Both the position numbers and the translations under genes were made by a program. This document shows, one piece after another, positions 1 through 10,650 of a stretch of DNA of 64,000 nucleotides. The DNA lies in assembly GCA_014529385.2 (NCBI GenBank), contig CM043942.1:20431491-20495490 (forward strand), in the 5' to 3' direction. The stretch's first letter is position 1. Each line of letters starts with the position of its first letter. The notes under the pieces were generated by a model. It worked only from the letters and a program-made list of their open reading frames with translations. It was not told the origin of the DNA and did no database searches. Source of the DNA: Adiantum capillus-veneris (Eukaryota > Streptophyta > Polypodiopsida > Polypodiales > Pteridaceae).

Positions 1-479
1 AGCATTGCCTCAATAGTTGGGTTGTCAGGTCTAAATATTTTTTGGCCTTGAGAGACATAGTAGCCATCTTGACACCAAATTGCAAAAAATGGCAATGTAT
101 CTCTTGCTAAGTTATCGTGCTCTAAGAATTTGAAGCACATTATTCCTATTGGATGTTAACCAAATTCACGGGGGATTCACTTGTAGTAATAGGGGGACGC
201 CTATTACTAAGTGAGATTTGAATGGATTTAATGGTCATGACATTATTAAATTTGAGTCTATGGTTGTCCCAAAAGATTGAGATAATGGGATTCAATTTTC
301 TCTATACATTGATAGTAGCTTGGTTAAAATTAAGAGGTCTTGTGAGCTCAAATAATTAACCTTCTTCTCCATGTATGACAAGTATCACCATCCATCAACT
401 AGTAATTATAAGGTTGCACGTAGATTCTCTATAGTATTAGCTAGATGTGAGAAGGACAAATACAACTCCATGCCTAACT
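1..479. other. No recognisable gene
   Basis: The stretch is AT-rich with stops in all frames. I see no coding region, terminal repeat or RNA gene in it. Confidence 0.5.
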
Positions 480-1260
480 TAAACTTTTCCCATTGTGGCT
501 CTCTATGCTTCAATGGAGATTAGCTTGGAATAACGGTTAGACCTTATGGATCTCTATGCTCCAATGGAGCTTAGCCTGGACAAGTAGTGCTGCAACTTGC
601 ATCAATTCTCCTTGCCTATCTTAGAATCTATACTGTGTGTCTCTCCAAGCTTAGCTTTCATCAACTATCGATGCTTAGCTTGGACTATATACATTGTGTC
701 TCTCTATGCTTGAATGGAGATTACCTTGGTGGCCACGTGGTGGATCTTGCATCAATTCTCCATGTCTAGCTTAGGTTGTGGCTGTCTATGATTCAATGGA
801 GCTTTGCTTGGACAAGTGGTGGACCTTGTGTCTCTTTATGCTTCAATAGAGCTTAGTTTGCGTGAGTGGTGGATCTTGTATCAACTCTCTATACCTAGCT
901 TTAAGTTGTGGCCCTTGTGGCTCTGTATGATTCAATGGAGCTTATCTTGGACATCTGGTGGAGCTTGAATCAAATCTCCATGCTTACCTTAGACTATCAA
1001 GTTTGTGAATCTCTATGATTAGATAATAGCTTGGACCAGTGGTGGACCTTGTGGCTCTGTTGGCTCTGCAGCTTAGCTTGGACAAGTAGTGGAACTTGCA
1101 TTACTGTAGATCTTGTGGCTATGTATACTTTAATGGAGATTAGCTTGGATAAGTGAATAGTCAAATCACATTTTCTTGGACAAGTGGTGAAACCTGCATT
1201 AATTCTTTGTGCCTAGCTTAAACTGTGGACCTTGTGGCTCTTGATGCTTCAATGCAGCAT
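480..1260. repeat. Degenerate tandem repeat, unit roughly 90-150 bp
   Basis: Phrases such as CTCTATGCTTCAATGGAG, TTAGCTTGGACAAGTGG and CTTGCATCAATTCTCC recur in the same order about seven or eight times, with many substitutions and unequal spacing. This is an old tandem array. Small open frames inside it (for example 587-769) follow the repeat and are not credible genes. Confidence 0.7.
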
Positions 1261-1385
1261 ATCTACATGTGGAGACCTTCTAGATCTCCCTACTCTTGTA
1301 GTGCTTGAGGTTGATTGTAAATTCTTTCTTGAGTTAATACAGCATCTCCACTCACGATTGTGAGTATGGAAAATAAAAAATGATA
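1250..1385 (+). repeat. Possible LINE 3' tail remnant
   Basis: The stretch TTAATAC, then a near-palindrome ACTCACGATTGTGAGT (1350-1365), then an A-rich run resembles the 3' ends of the LINE fragments at 4325-4370 and 6560-6600, but on the plus strand. Only the tail is recognisable, so the assignment is tentative. The 700 bp that follow (1386-2080) hold nothing I can identify. Confidence 0.3.
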
Positions 1386-2383
1386 GATTGGTATCATATG
1401 AATATCTATCTTGAGGTATGAGAAAAGGAGCATACAATGCCACTTTCTTCAAGAAGATGGAGCATTACAATCTCTTTTTATGAAGAGTCTCTCTCCCTCT
1501 ATATATATGAAAATGAATTATTTGAAGAGTATGAAAATGAATTTATAGGTGCTATATATCCACAAAGTTGCCTTATGAGCTGAAAAAAACTTGACCTTTT
1601 CTTTGGAGTATCGATTTCACCAGTAAATTTACTCTTGCACAACATTTTTGAACCTAAACTATGTGAAAAAACGGGTCCTGTTTTTGGTTTTTTTTCAATT
1701 TTTTGCAACTATACCACTCTAAACTTCATATTTGTGAGGTTTAGATTGGTAGAGGACAAGCCTTCATAGTTCTCAACATGTTTTGATTCTTGTAGGGAGA
1801 CCTAAGTGTTAAAATTGAAAGTTATGACCAACTTACAAGAATTGCATAATCCTGTTCTTTGGCCAAAATAAGCACTTTTATGATTTTTTTGGTGGCTTTC
1901 TTGATATCCAAATTCAATTTTGATCGTGTAAGTGTAATGTATAACATAAATCTAATCTTTCTTGAGTTTTGGGGGACCTAATATGCTATATAGCATAATA
2001 TATGGTGATGGTCGAGTTTTTTTATTTTGCTGAAGAATACGAAACATTTTAGAGTAGCAAGTATAACTTTCTCAATATTGCTAGTTTCTTAGGCCAATTG
2101 TGTGTATTTTGTAGGTAGTAACCATATCTAACCATAAACTACAAAGAAATTGTACCTCCACTGTAAGATGCAAAAGATGATCCTCCCTAGCTTTCTTGAT
2201 TCTGGGGCCCGAGGTTTTGATTGCTTTCTGGATGCTCCGAGCAAAGAGGTCCCACGCGTTGTGTTTGTTGAGGTCGACATTTTTTTTTAGCTTACCCAGT
2301 GCTTTCTTGGTTAGATTCGTCAAAAGAGGGTCTTTGAATAGGTGTGGCCCGGTTACCAACAATTTTTTTTTACCTCTTGGGGC

Positions 2384-3133
2384 CTACTCCTCTTTATTCT
2401 CCTTAAAATGTATGTGCAGAGGAATGTGATCCGAGAGGATTGTTGTAGGGACTACCTTCATTTCCATCAATGTCAGTATCCAGTCAGCTTGGTGCGAGCA
2501 ATAGCATATGTCCAGTCTGGAGGCAGTGCGGGCGTACTGAAGGCTTGTGGAGGTGAACCCAAGCGTGCTGTTCCATGGGCCAACTTCCCATAAGTCGATT
2601 ATTGCCCACTTTTTGCACAAAATTTTCCATTTAGAACTTTCTAAGCTAGCCAACACATTGGAGGATCCTATTCTATCCCTACTCTTTTCTACCATATTAA
2701 AGTCGCCAACCAACAACCACTCCCCTTCAATAGGGGTATCTCTGAGATGCCTCCATAGTTTAGCTCTATCTTTTGCGTTGCAAGGGCCATACACATTCAC
2801 AATGGTGAGGGGATGCCCTTCCCATTTGATTCTAATCCCCAGGATTTTTCCGGATGGGTGGTTAAGAACCACCTTCGGCTCCAATTCTCTGTCCACAATG
2901 TTGAGGACGCTAGTGAAGCCGTTATTTCCTTCTCCATAGAATACCAGTTTCTTTCCTAGCACCTGCTTTCTCTTGCTATGGGCATCTAGATGGTGTTCTT
3001 GAATAGCCCAAAAGTTGACTCTCTTCTCCTTTTTTATTTCCTCCCAGAATAAGGTACTCTTCTTACGGGTTTTCAACCCCTTTACGTTCCAAGATTGGAT
3101 AGTGAGAAACTCCATCATTACAACAGGGTTCAT
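2384..3133 (-). pseudogene. LINE ORF2 N-terminus, apurinic-type endonuclease
   Basis: A 249-codon frame with the EEP endonuclease signature in order: SWNVKGL (Asn), IQEHH (catalytic Glu), VNVYGP, LVGDFNM (Asp/Asn) and SDHIPLHI (Asp-His) at the C-terminus. In LINEs this domain nicks target DNA to start reverse transcription. After a frameshift near 2363-2384 the reading continues to about 2155 in another frame (LGKLKK..., HNAWDLFARS...) and then stops resembling the sister copy. All catalytic motifs look intact, but without a reverse transcriptase the fragment cannot move itself. Confidence 0.85.
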
Positions 3134-3402
3134 TGGGATAGAGGAACGAATTCTTCAGCATCCAAATCATTCCCCTCCCCCCCCTTCTCCTTGGTCTGAG
3201 GAGAATCCGGGGGCTCCAAGTCAGAGGATTTCTTTTCTTGCAGTGCTACAAATGGATTGTGTAGAGGGACAATGAACCCCCTTCATTTCGAAGGGGTGGA
3301 GGATGAATTAGATCCTTTCACCTCTAGTGTTCTAACGACTTGCAACACTTTGGAGTCTCTTGCCACTGCCTTCACTCTTTTGGCTCTTTTTAGACCAGGG
3401 AA

Positions 3403-4200
3403 CTAGACAGGCGTCGCTGTTGTCACTGTCGTAAATTTGGGGGAAGCAGCGAGAGTAATGATCCTATTGTTATTGCCTGTACCTTCAAAAGCTCTTTGTA
3501 TGGGAATTGATTCCTCCACAATCTTTTCCTGCATCTTCATATCCATTTTCTCACATACCATCCCTCCTTCATCCTTCCCTGTATTTGTCCCTTCGTTATT
3601 GTCTCCCTGCTTCTCCGTCCCTCCCATCGGGGATTCCCTTTCGTTGGGGGCCTGTGTTGACGGAGATGCAGTACCATTAGAATTCAAGGGGAAATCTTTG
3701 GCAAAGTGACCAAAGTTGTTGCATTTAAAATATGCCCCAAAGTATGTTCCAAAGTTAATCGGAATGGTAAGAAGCCCAGCTCCGACATTGATAACCATGC
3801 TTTTAGGTGGCGTTCGAGACGCATCCCATCCAATACAAACTCTGTTTGAGGTTCTCCCAAACCCTCTCTTTCTAGGTATAAATAAGGGAGTGCCCAATTG
3901 GCTAGCAAGCATCATGAGATTATCCCACATCCAGCTAGGCAGTCCCACAAACTCAACCCAGACCGGATGAAACGCTTGCAAAGATTCAGCTGAGTCGAAC
4001 ACTGGCTCCCAAGGCACCACACACACCGTATTCCTATTAAATACTAGGGGCCCTTTGTCAAGGATCTTTTCCACATCGGAGGCCTCTTTTAATCTCAGTG
4101 AGCTAAAACCTTTAGCTAGGTAGGAAGTACTTTCAACTGCTCCTCCATGACAAAGAATTTGAGGGCCCTGAAGCCATAAGAACTTGTTGAATTTCCTCAA
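3403..4200 (-). pseudogene. LINE ORF1, nucleic-acid-binding protein (DUF4283-like plus zinc knuckle)
   Basis: An open frame of 265 codons. The first ~150 residues resemble the DUF4283-type domain that opens ORF1 of plant LINEs (VVPWEP, HPVWVEFVGLP, then PKSMVINVG). A CCHC knuckle follows at about residues 178-191, but its last cysteine is lost: CNNFGHFAKDF here, against CNNFGHFAKGC in the second copy. ORF1 proteins coat the LINE RNA and act as chaperones during target-primed reverse transcription. The C-terminal half is low-complexity and rich in G, N, E and K. ORF2 lies directly downstream (3133-2384). The broken knuckle and the truncated element make this a relic. Confidence 0.75.
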
Positions 4201-4324
4201 CCTTAAATCACTCGAACTACTCCTAATTTCTTATTGGATTCTTTCACCTCTTCCTTTTATTGTAACAACACACTAGACTAGATCTAGTTGGCCCCTTGGT
4301 ATTGGGCATGACGACCCACCGTGA

Positions 4325-5040
4325 GGTCTTTTTGTTTTTTTGCAAAACTCACAATTGTGAGTGGATAGTATTAAGAACAGAAATATACACCAATCCTCGA
4401 GCTCAGAGCGAGACTTGAGGGTCAAAGGATTACAAGTTATCTGCTTGGCAGAGAAACCATTCCTACTCCTCGGCTTTACTTATTACAAGATGTTATGTAT
4501 TGTTCTAGACCAGTCCTCTGAGGCTTGTTTGCATCCGATCATGTGGATCTTCTCTCTTACGTGATTTCACAAAAGCTTGCCACAACTAGATCCCCATCAA
4601 ACACGTGCGGTTCCTTGCTTGCCAAATATGGTGGAAGAAGTAGTACCTGATTATTTGAGTGCAGACGAGAAGAGCAGGACTTCCCATCCTGTTACTACCA
4701 AAGAACAGATCATTCTTGAAGAACTTAATTTGCCATGTCCTTTGAATCCACTTGCATATTTTCCTAGCCATGCCCCTGATTGCCTGGCATCCCATGAAAA
4801 GGTGGGCTAGGTCTTCACTGGCTATTTTGCACCCCGAGGACCCGATGCCTCTTTCTTGTACCTTTACGCCCGTCGACAGAGCACCCCACATTACTTTCCA
4901 CAAAAATATCTTCATATACTGAGGCCATCTTGGCTTCCAGATGTTCTCCATGACTCCCTCCCACCGTTTTTCCATCCAGTGCCTCTTCCATAATTTGTTG
5001 AGGGGGCTACACCAATCAACCTCGTGTGTTGCTCTCTCCT
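4325..5040 (-). mobile_element. LINE fragment C (3' end: zf-RVT domain, 3' UTR, tail)
   Basis: A 5'-truncated LINE of a related but separate insertion. Its coding part (4975-4586) has the zinc-binding domain found after reverse transcriptase in plant LINEs: WPQYMKIFLWKVMWGALSTG, then a C...HLFMGC stretch. The 3' UTR ends with a perfect 16-nt palindrome ACTCACAATTGTGAGT (4347-4362) and an A-rich tail (4331-4346 read on the minus strand). The 5' truncation is typical of LINE insertion. Its position directly upstream of fragment A's ORF1 on the same strand shows that A and C are two different copies. Confidence 0.75.
4586..4975 (-). pseudogene. LINE ORF2 C-terminal zf-RVT segment
   Basis: An open segment of 129 codons carrying the post-RT cysteine/histidine domain of plant LINE ORF2 (KIFLWKVMWGALSTG..., LAHLFMGCQAIR). 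Reading continues upstream to about 5040 (CSPLNKLWKRHW...) beyond the first methionine. The matching segment in copy B ends at the equivalent SSPLN motif near 7280. This is a piece of a truncated element, not a gene of its own. Confidence 0.7.
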
Positions 5041-5328
5041 AATCAATAGGAGTGTATCCTTTTTGGTTAATTATGTGTTAAAGCAATAGCGCTTGATTAT
5101 GGCTTATCTACAGTATGAGCATTGCAATGCTACTCTAGCTAACTTGGCTATCCAATTGTATAAATGTGTATTGCTTTGTGTCAAAGAGTCATAAGCCTCC
5201 TTAATGAGCAAACAATAAGTTTTCATTATATGAGGAAAACAATGTACCAACTTTGCTGAGCTATTTGGTCTCAAGATTTTCTACCTATCAAGAAATTTAT
5301 CCATCACATTTAATTTTTATATTTTACC

Positions 5329-6145
5329 CTTGCCTGCTCATGTCCAAAGCCTTTTTCTTTTAGAGGTACAAGCAAATTTGAAATGTGTAGAGAGATGACA
5401 TCAAGGTTCAAGCCTAGGTCTTTACACACTTACTTGAACACCTTGACCACTAGGATATGCGCCGATTGGAAATTTTGATGAGTAACAAACTACATTTTCT
5501 ATCTTCTTGCCGACAACTCCTAGCCACCTTAGTGTCTAAGGCTTGAAAATTTAGAAGAGCAACAAACTACATTGTACATCTCCTACCAATAACAACCACA
5601 TTGTATTAGTAAGGCTCATGACTTGCGTTACGATAGGCAACATACTTAAGAAATTTTTGATGCATCTCATGCAAGAAATCATCATGAAAGAAAATATTTC
5701 TCTCCAAGTCATGCATATGGAAGGTTGAACCAAAAGCGATGCATTGGGAACTTACGTAGAGGCCAATCATATCTAAGGATCATCTGATCACATACAAGTT
5801 ACAATGCCTATGATTGAATTCAAAGATGCCATAATGGAAACATAGGATCACCAAAGCAAGAGTTGAGAGCTTCCTTTGAACTCACCCCCTCGGGGGCAAA
5901 AATGCCCTAAATGAGAGATGACCATACTATAAAGGCACTAACTCAGAACAACACAAATGAAGTAGTTCAATAAAAAAGTTTACATCATTATCAATCTGTT
6001 GATTGCCCACATATGAGAGACATCTACGACAACATTTTCATGATTGCTAAAGATGGTGTAATTAGAGCTCCTTCGGTAGGAATCTTCTCAATCTTTCGGG
6101 GGGAATCTCAAATCTAAATTCATTCTCCTTAGATGTATGAGTAAG
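5329..6145 (-). repeat. Dispersed repeat R1, copy 1, with tRNA-like head
   Basis: This stretch aligns over its whole length with 11874-12610, with many substitutions and small indels. Shared landmarks include GCTCATGTCCAA, CCTTGACCACTAGGATA, TTTCTCTCCAAGTCATG, GTTGAGAGCTTCCTTT and TACATCATTATCAAT. Read on the minus strand, 5466-5393 has CCTAGTGGTCAAGG followed by a GACCTAGGCTTGAACC-type stretch. These resemble the A and B boxes of a tRNA-derived SINE head. No protein is encoded. Confidence 0.6.
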
Positions 6146-6555
6146 CATTGGTCGTGATGCTTTGAAAGCACTCTCCACCTTACAATGCCATAGAGAGAAG
6201 AGATGTAGGCATGCATAGACACATCCGATAGACACAAATAATGTATCTAAGGTGTATGTAATTATGAGTCATTTGTCTCGCATGTCAATGTGTAGGAGGA
6301 CATGCAAGGTATTCCAAGGAACGCAGACAAAGCCACATTGAATCAAATGGGAGGGAACCTTGCTCCTTGAAACCTTCTCAAACATGTGCTATTTGTATGC
6401 TAGGGCTACACTAATAGATTTGGTGATAGTATCCATGTTAACATTATATGAGGAAAGCATTGTACCAACAGCGCTAGGCTATTTGGTTTCAAGGATTGTT
6501 TTTTCTTGTCAAAATTGAATGGTTTACATACTCTTTACATATAATTTATATATCT
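6146..6555. other. No recognisable gene
   Basis: AT-rich sequence without coding structure or an identifiable repeat. Confidence 0.4.
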
Positions 6556-6559
6556 TTTT

Positions 6560-6720
6560 TAAAAAAAATAGCAAAACTCACAATTGTGAGTGAATTATAT
6601 TGAGCAGCCGAAAAAATTACAAGGTTTTGTCATGCTCATGTTAAGCCATGACAACATCCAGGAATCATAATTACAACTGCTATTAGGGCAGCCACTCCTA
6701 CCGGTAGGCCAGCTCACGTC
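6560..6720 (-). repeat. LINE 3' tail fragment D
   Basis: On the minus strand this reads as a LINE 3' UTR end: TTGTAAT, CTCAATATAATTC, the perfect palindrome ACTCACAATTGTGAGT (6591-6576), TTTTGC and a T/A homopolymer run. The palindrome and its flanks match fragment C, although the rest differs. The next 470 bp up to 7190 show nothing I recognise. Confidence 0.5.
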
Positions 6721-7194
6721 AGGATTCTAGTAAATGAAACATAACTTTTGTATATGACATCAAAATTTAATGAAACTTCTTAAATATAGGTTCAAGATAT
6801 GAAAAAGTTTTCTAAATATACAATTTACATGAAAATCTCAAAAATAAAAAATTTTACTTTTCTAAAATTAGTAAATTTTACATAAAACTGCACTTCAACA
6901 CTTAACTTGGAGAAGTAAAAAATGTCGGTAGTCTTTGTATATGAGTTTAAAAAGATTGGTACATCTATTACATACCTATTGAGGGATTTTTCAAAGAAGT
7001 TTGGGCCTACTTATAGCAATGATTTGATTTACTTTCAAAAGAAAATAGAAAATTTTTGTCCATCCGCACAAATTAGTTGTAAAAGATGGCAATGAAAAGA
7101 CACCTTTAGACCTTCGTTTAACTCTGTACTGTTTTTTATCAACTCATATTGGGTGTTTGTCATAATTCCCTACCACCATTTTCTATTTAGATAA

Positions 7195-9689
7195 CTAAGA
7201 TAGTCTTGAGAAATTTTCTACAGAAGTCTCAAAAAGCCACAAAAGTGGAAGATTTTTTATAGGACTAGTGTTAAGGGGGCTAGACCAATTCTTCTTTTGC
7301 ATCATTGTCTGATAAATGATTTTGGTATGGGGTTTCCACAAGAGACTGCTTTCGGGCCATTTCCATGCTTTCCAGTCCAACTCCAAGTCACAGATTGGCA
7401 TCACTAAATTGTCAAGTTCTTTCATCACTTTGTGGACAAGCAAGACCTCCAAACTATTGAGTTGGTATTGGGCAATCATATGGTCAATGGTTTTCCAACT
7501 CTTGTTGACATTGTCCTAGAAGTGCTCAAGTCGGATCAGACCCTTATTATTCAGCTTCTTTTCTATCTCAATCCAATAGGGTGGATCTACAACTTTGGAG
7601 AGCCAGGGGGACCAATGTAGGATGGAGTTCTTGAAGTATCTAGCTTCTTCCCCCCACTTTAAGATTCCTGCTACTCTATTGCATTTTCTTACCAATTCTC
7701 CTGAGCTGCCCCCCAATATTAAGGTAGACCACGCCAGGGCAAGCAACTCGTCATGAACCTCCACCCCTCTCCACTTTCCTCCCTTTGAGCCAAGTTTAGC
7801 TACTTCTATCATATCTTTTATCATAACTGCCCAAACTTGATCCTGTTTAGCCAAGGAAGCAACAAATTTGGTGCAACAAGCTTCTGCATGGGTCACATGG
7901 TTAAGAATCCCGAGGCCCCCTTGATTCCCCGGCCGAGCAACCGACTCCCAACTGGCCCATTGCCATGGCCTGGAAGATTTCGTGTTATTTTTCCATAAAA
8001 ATGTTTTTAATGGTTTTAAGAACTCTTTCCAGTGACACTTAGCCATCTTGAGAAGCGGGCTAGCGAAGGCAATATAAGGAATCATGAAGGCATTCACCAC
8101 TTTTATCCGACTTGTGAATGGGAGAAGAGCATACTCCCACCTACTCATTTTTGTTTTGATTTTTTCAATCACCCACTCAAATCTTTGCATCCACCCCCAA
8201 GGAGGCTCCCAGATGTCTAACGATCTTTCCTTTTGTGACAATCTCCCCTGACCAGACAGAAGGATCAAATGAGTCATTTTCTGATAGGGAAATCATCCTT
8301 GACTTCTCTATATTACACTGGGACCCCGAAGCTATCGAGAACATTTGTACAATCTCTAGAGCTTTTCTAATGACCTGGGGGCACGCCTTCAAGAAGAAGA
8401 GAGAATCATCTGCAAAACGTTTTGCCAGGAGTTGTCTATTTCCTGGTAAAACAAGGCCTCGGGGGGTTCACCATGTGTAAAACTACCATATCACGTGCGT
8501 TCAAGACATGTTTGTAAAACCCCTTATCTATGAATTTTATTAAGAATATAATGTACCCTTTTCTTTTAAAATCTGTAAGTTTTTTTTCAAATTTGAAAAA
8601 ATAATGCCCTTATATATATATATTTCTGTAAGTTTCAAGAACTTTAAATACCCTTCTGTTGAACTCACGTGATAGGTTACATTTTTATTAAGTGACCGAC
8701 CCGGGAACAAGGCCTTGCACCTCCCCGCGTTCAGCGCTAGCTTCGAGCGTCGTGATTAGAGGATGTGATCCTATGGCAAAAAGTAGGGGGGCAAGAGAAC
8801 ATCCCTGTTTAATAAACCTTTTAACCTCAAAAGAGCCCAAAATTCTACCGTTAAATAGGAGCTTTGGCTGGCTTCTAGCCCCCATTACACGAACCATCCG
8901 ACAGAGGCGCGGCCCAAAGCCAAGAGCTTCCATGGTGGCTTCTATATATGTCCATGTTATTCTGTCATAGGCCTTGTCCAGGTTCACAACTGCAGCAGAA
9001 TGCACTCATGCTTTGTGACAGTTGCGTATTCTATGCCCACCTTTGGTGCCAAGATGTTATCGTATATGGACCTTCCTTTAATGAAACCCTGTTGATGGGG
9101 GGAGATGATCTTGGTTAGTAAGGGGGACTAGTCTGAGGGCCACTGCTTTAGCTATAATTTTGTAGGCCACCGACATCATCGTTATAGGGTGTCAATGTTG
9201 AAGTTTAGAGCAGCAGATCTGCTTTGGGATGGGCTTGATAAGCCCTCTCTTCACACTTGTCTCCAACGACCCTTCGACCATGGCTTTATTGGCCAAACTT
9301 GTGATTGGGGCTTTGAGATCATCCCAAAATTCTGCGTAGAATTCCACCATCATCCCATCCCAACCAGTGCACTTTTCCTTGCCAAGGGCTTGCAATTCTA
9401 GTGAACATTCGTCTTCTAAAAATGCCCGTTCCAAGTTATTAGCTTCTGAGTGGGGAATTTCCGTTTTAACACTCTGTAGTAAGGTCCCTCTGGCTTCCTC
9501 CACTTCTTGGGATTGGGTCTCCGGCCGTCCAATAATTTGATTGAGATAGCTCAGCATCATACCATCCATTTCATCCTGGTTATGAATTGATGTCCCTTTC
9601 TCATCATCGAGCGAGCGGACGTGGCCCCGACTCTTCTTCATTTTTAGAGCCCTAAAAAAATGAGCTTGATTAGAGGCTTCCTGTTGCAA
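7195..9689 (-). pseudogene. LINE ORF2 reverse transcriptase and post-RT region (copy B)
   Basis: Motifs appear in the expected order across several frames: LGKEKCTGWDGMMVEFY and IKPIPK (9689-9192), YKIIAKAVALRL and the HQ-GF-KGRSIYDNI region (about 9190-9020), VNLDKAYDRITW and IKQGCSLAPLLFA (9005-8688), and the catalytic FADDS (8416-8402). Then come IVRHLG (8392-8177), a long thumb-like segment (8277-7516) and a final segment to 7195. The domain is split by frameshifts and by a 246-bp insertion about 35 bp before FADDS. Without the insertion the codons on either side are in the same frame. Confidence 0.85.
8460..8705. mobile_element. Mutator-like MITE nested in LINE reverse transcriptase
   Basis: A 246-bp AT-rich insert is flanked by a perfect 10-bp direct repeat AACAAGGCCT (8450-8459 and 8706-8715). 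Its ends form imperfect inverted repeats of about 45 bp (8460-8504 and 8705-8659). The best part is TATCACGTGCGTTCAA against TATCACGTGAGTTCAA, 15 of 16 identical. A duplication of 9-11 bp is characteristic of Mutator superfamily elements. There is no coding capacity, so it is non-autonomous. Discounting the insert and one repeat copy leaves the LINE reading frame continuous, which confirms both borders. Confidence 0.85.
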
Positions 9690-9767
9690 ATAAATATCCC
9701 TAGAGAGAAGTCTAGCCTTTTTTATATCTTCTACCTGCTCATTAGCGAGGTTCGATTTGGCTTCAAG

Positions 9768-10637
9768 TCATCGTTTGTGTTCGCCCTCAGTAACATGCCC
9801 ATTGGCTTTTATAACGGTAAGCAATTGTACCTCTGCTGAAAGATGCAACAGGTGATCCTCCCTAGCTTTCTTGATTCGGGGGCCCGAGGTTTTTATTGCT
9901 TTCTGGATGCTCCGAGCAAAGAGGTCCCACGCATTGTGCTTGTTGAGGTCGACATCTTTTTTTAGCTTACCCAGTGCTTTCTTGACTATATTCCTGAATA
10001 GAGGGTCTTTGAAAAGGTGTGCCCCTGTTACCAACAGTTTTTTTAAACCTCTTGGGGCCTGCTCCTCTTTATTCTTCTTAAATTGAATGTGCAGAGGAAT
10101 GTGGTCCGAGAGGATTGTTGTTGGGACTACCTTCATTTCCATCAAATTCGGTATCCAGTCAGCTTGGTGCGAGCAATAGCATCTATCCAGTTTGGAGGCA
10201 GTGCGGGCGTACTGAAGGCTTGTGTAGGTGAACCCAAGCGTGCTGTTCCATGGGCCAACACCCTGTAAGTCGATCATTGCCCACTTTTCGCACAAAATTT
10301 GCCATTTAGACCTTTCTGAGCCAGCTAGCACACTGGAGGATCCTGTTCTATGCCTGCTCTTTTCTACCATGTTAAAGTCACCAACCAACAACGACTCCCC
10401 TTCAACAGGGGTATCTCTGAGATGCATCCATAGTTTGGCTCTATCTTTTGCATTGCAATGGCCGTACACATTCACAATGGTGAGGGGACGCCCTTCCCAT
10501 CTGATCCTAATCCCTAGGATGTTGCCAGATGGGTGGTTAAGAACCAACTTTGGCTCCAGTTCTCTGTCCACAATGCTGAGGACGCCACTGAAGGCGTTAT
10601 TTCCTTCTCCATAGAATACGAGTTTCTTTCCCAGCAT
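9768..10637 (-). pseudogene. LINE ORF2 endonuclease domain (copy B)
   Basis: An open segment of 289 codons aligning throughout with the endonuclease of fragment A. It has VNVYGHC, LVGDFNMVEKS and SDHIPLHI. The first part of the domain, with the catalytic Glu motif, lies upstream around 10640-10740 and is interrupted. After the domain it runs on through LGKLKKDVDLNKHN and AREDHLLHL into the linker that fragment A lacks. Its role would be nicking target DNA for target-primed reverse transcription. Confidence 0.8.
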
Positions 10638-10650
10638 CTGCTTTCTCTTG

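Larger units (their letters stand above)
2081..4260 (-). mobile_element. LINE fragment A (5' part: ORF1 and endonuclease)
   Basis: This is the 5' portion of an L1-type non-LTR retrotransposon: an ORF1 with a zinc knuckle, then the apurinic-type endonuclease of ORF2. Similarity to the copy at 7195-11859 stops near 2155, shortly after the endonuclease, so reverse transcriptase is missing. A retrotransposition-linked truncation would normally remove the 5' end. Loss of the 3' end here points to a later deletion or rearrangement. Frameshifts separate the open segments. Confidence 0.85.
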
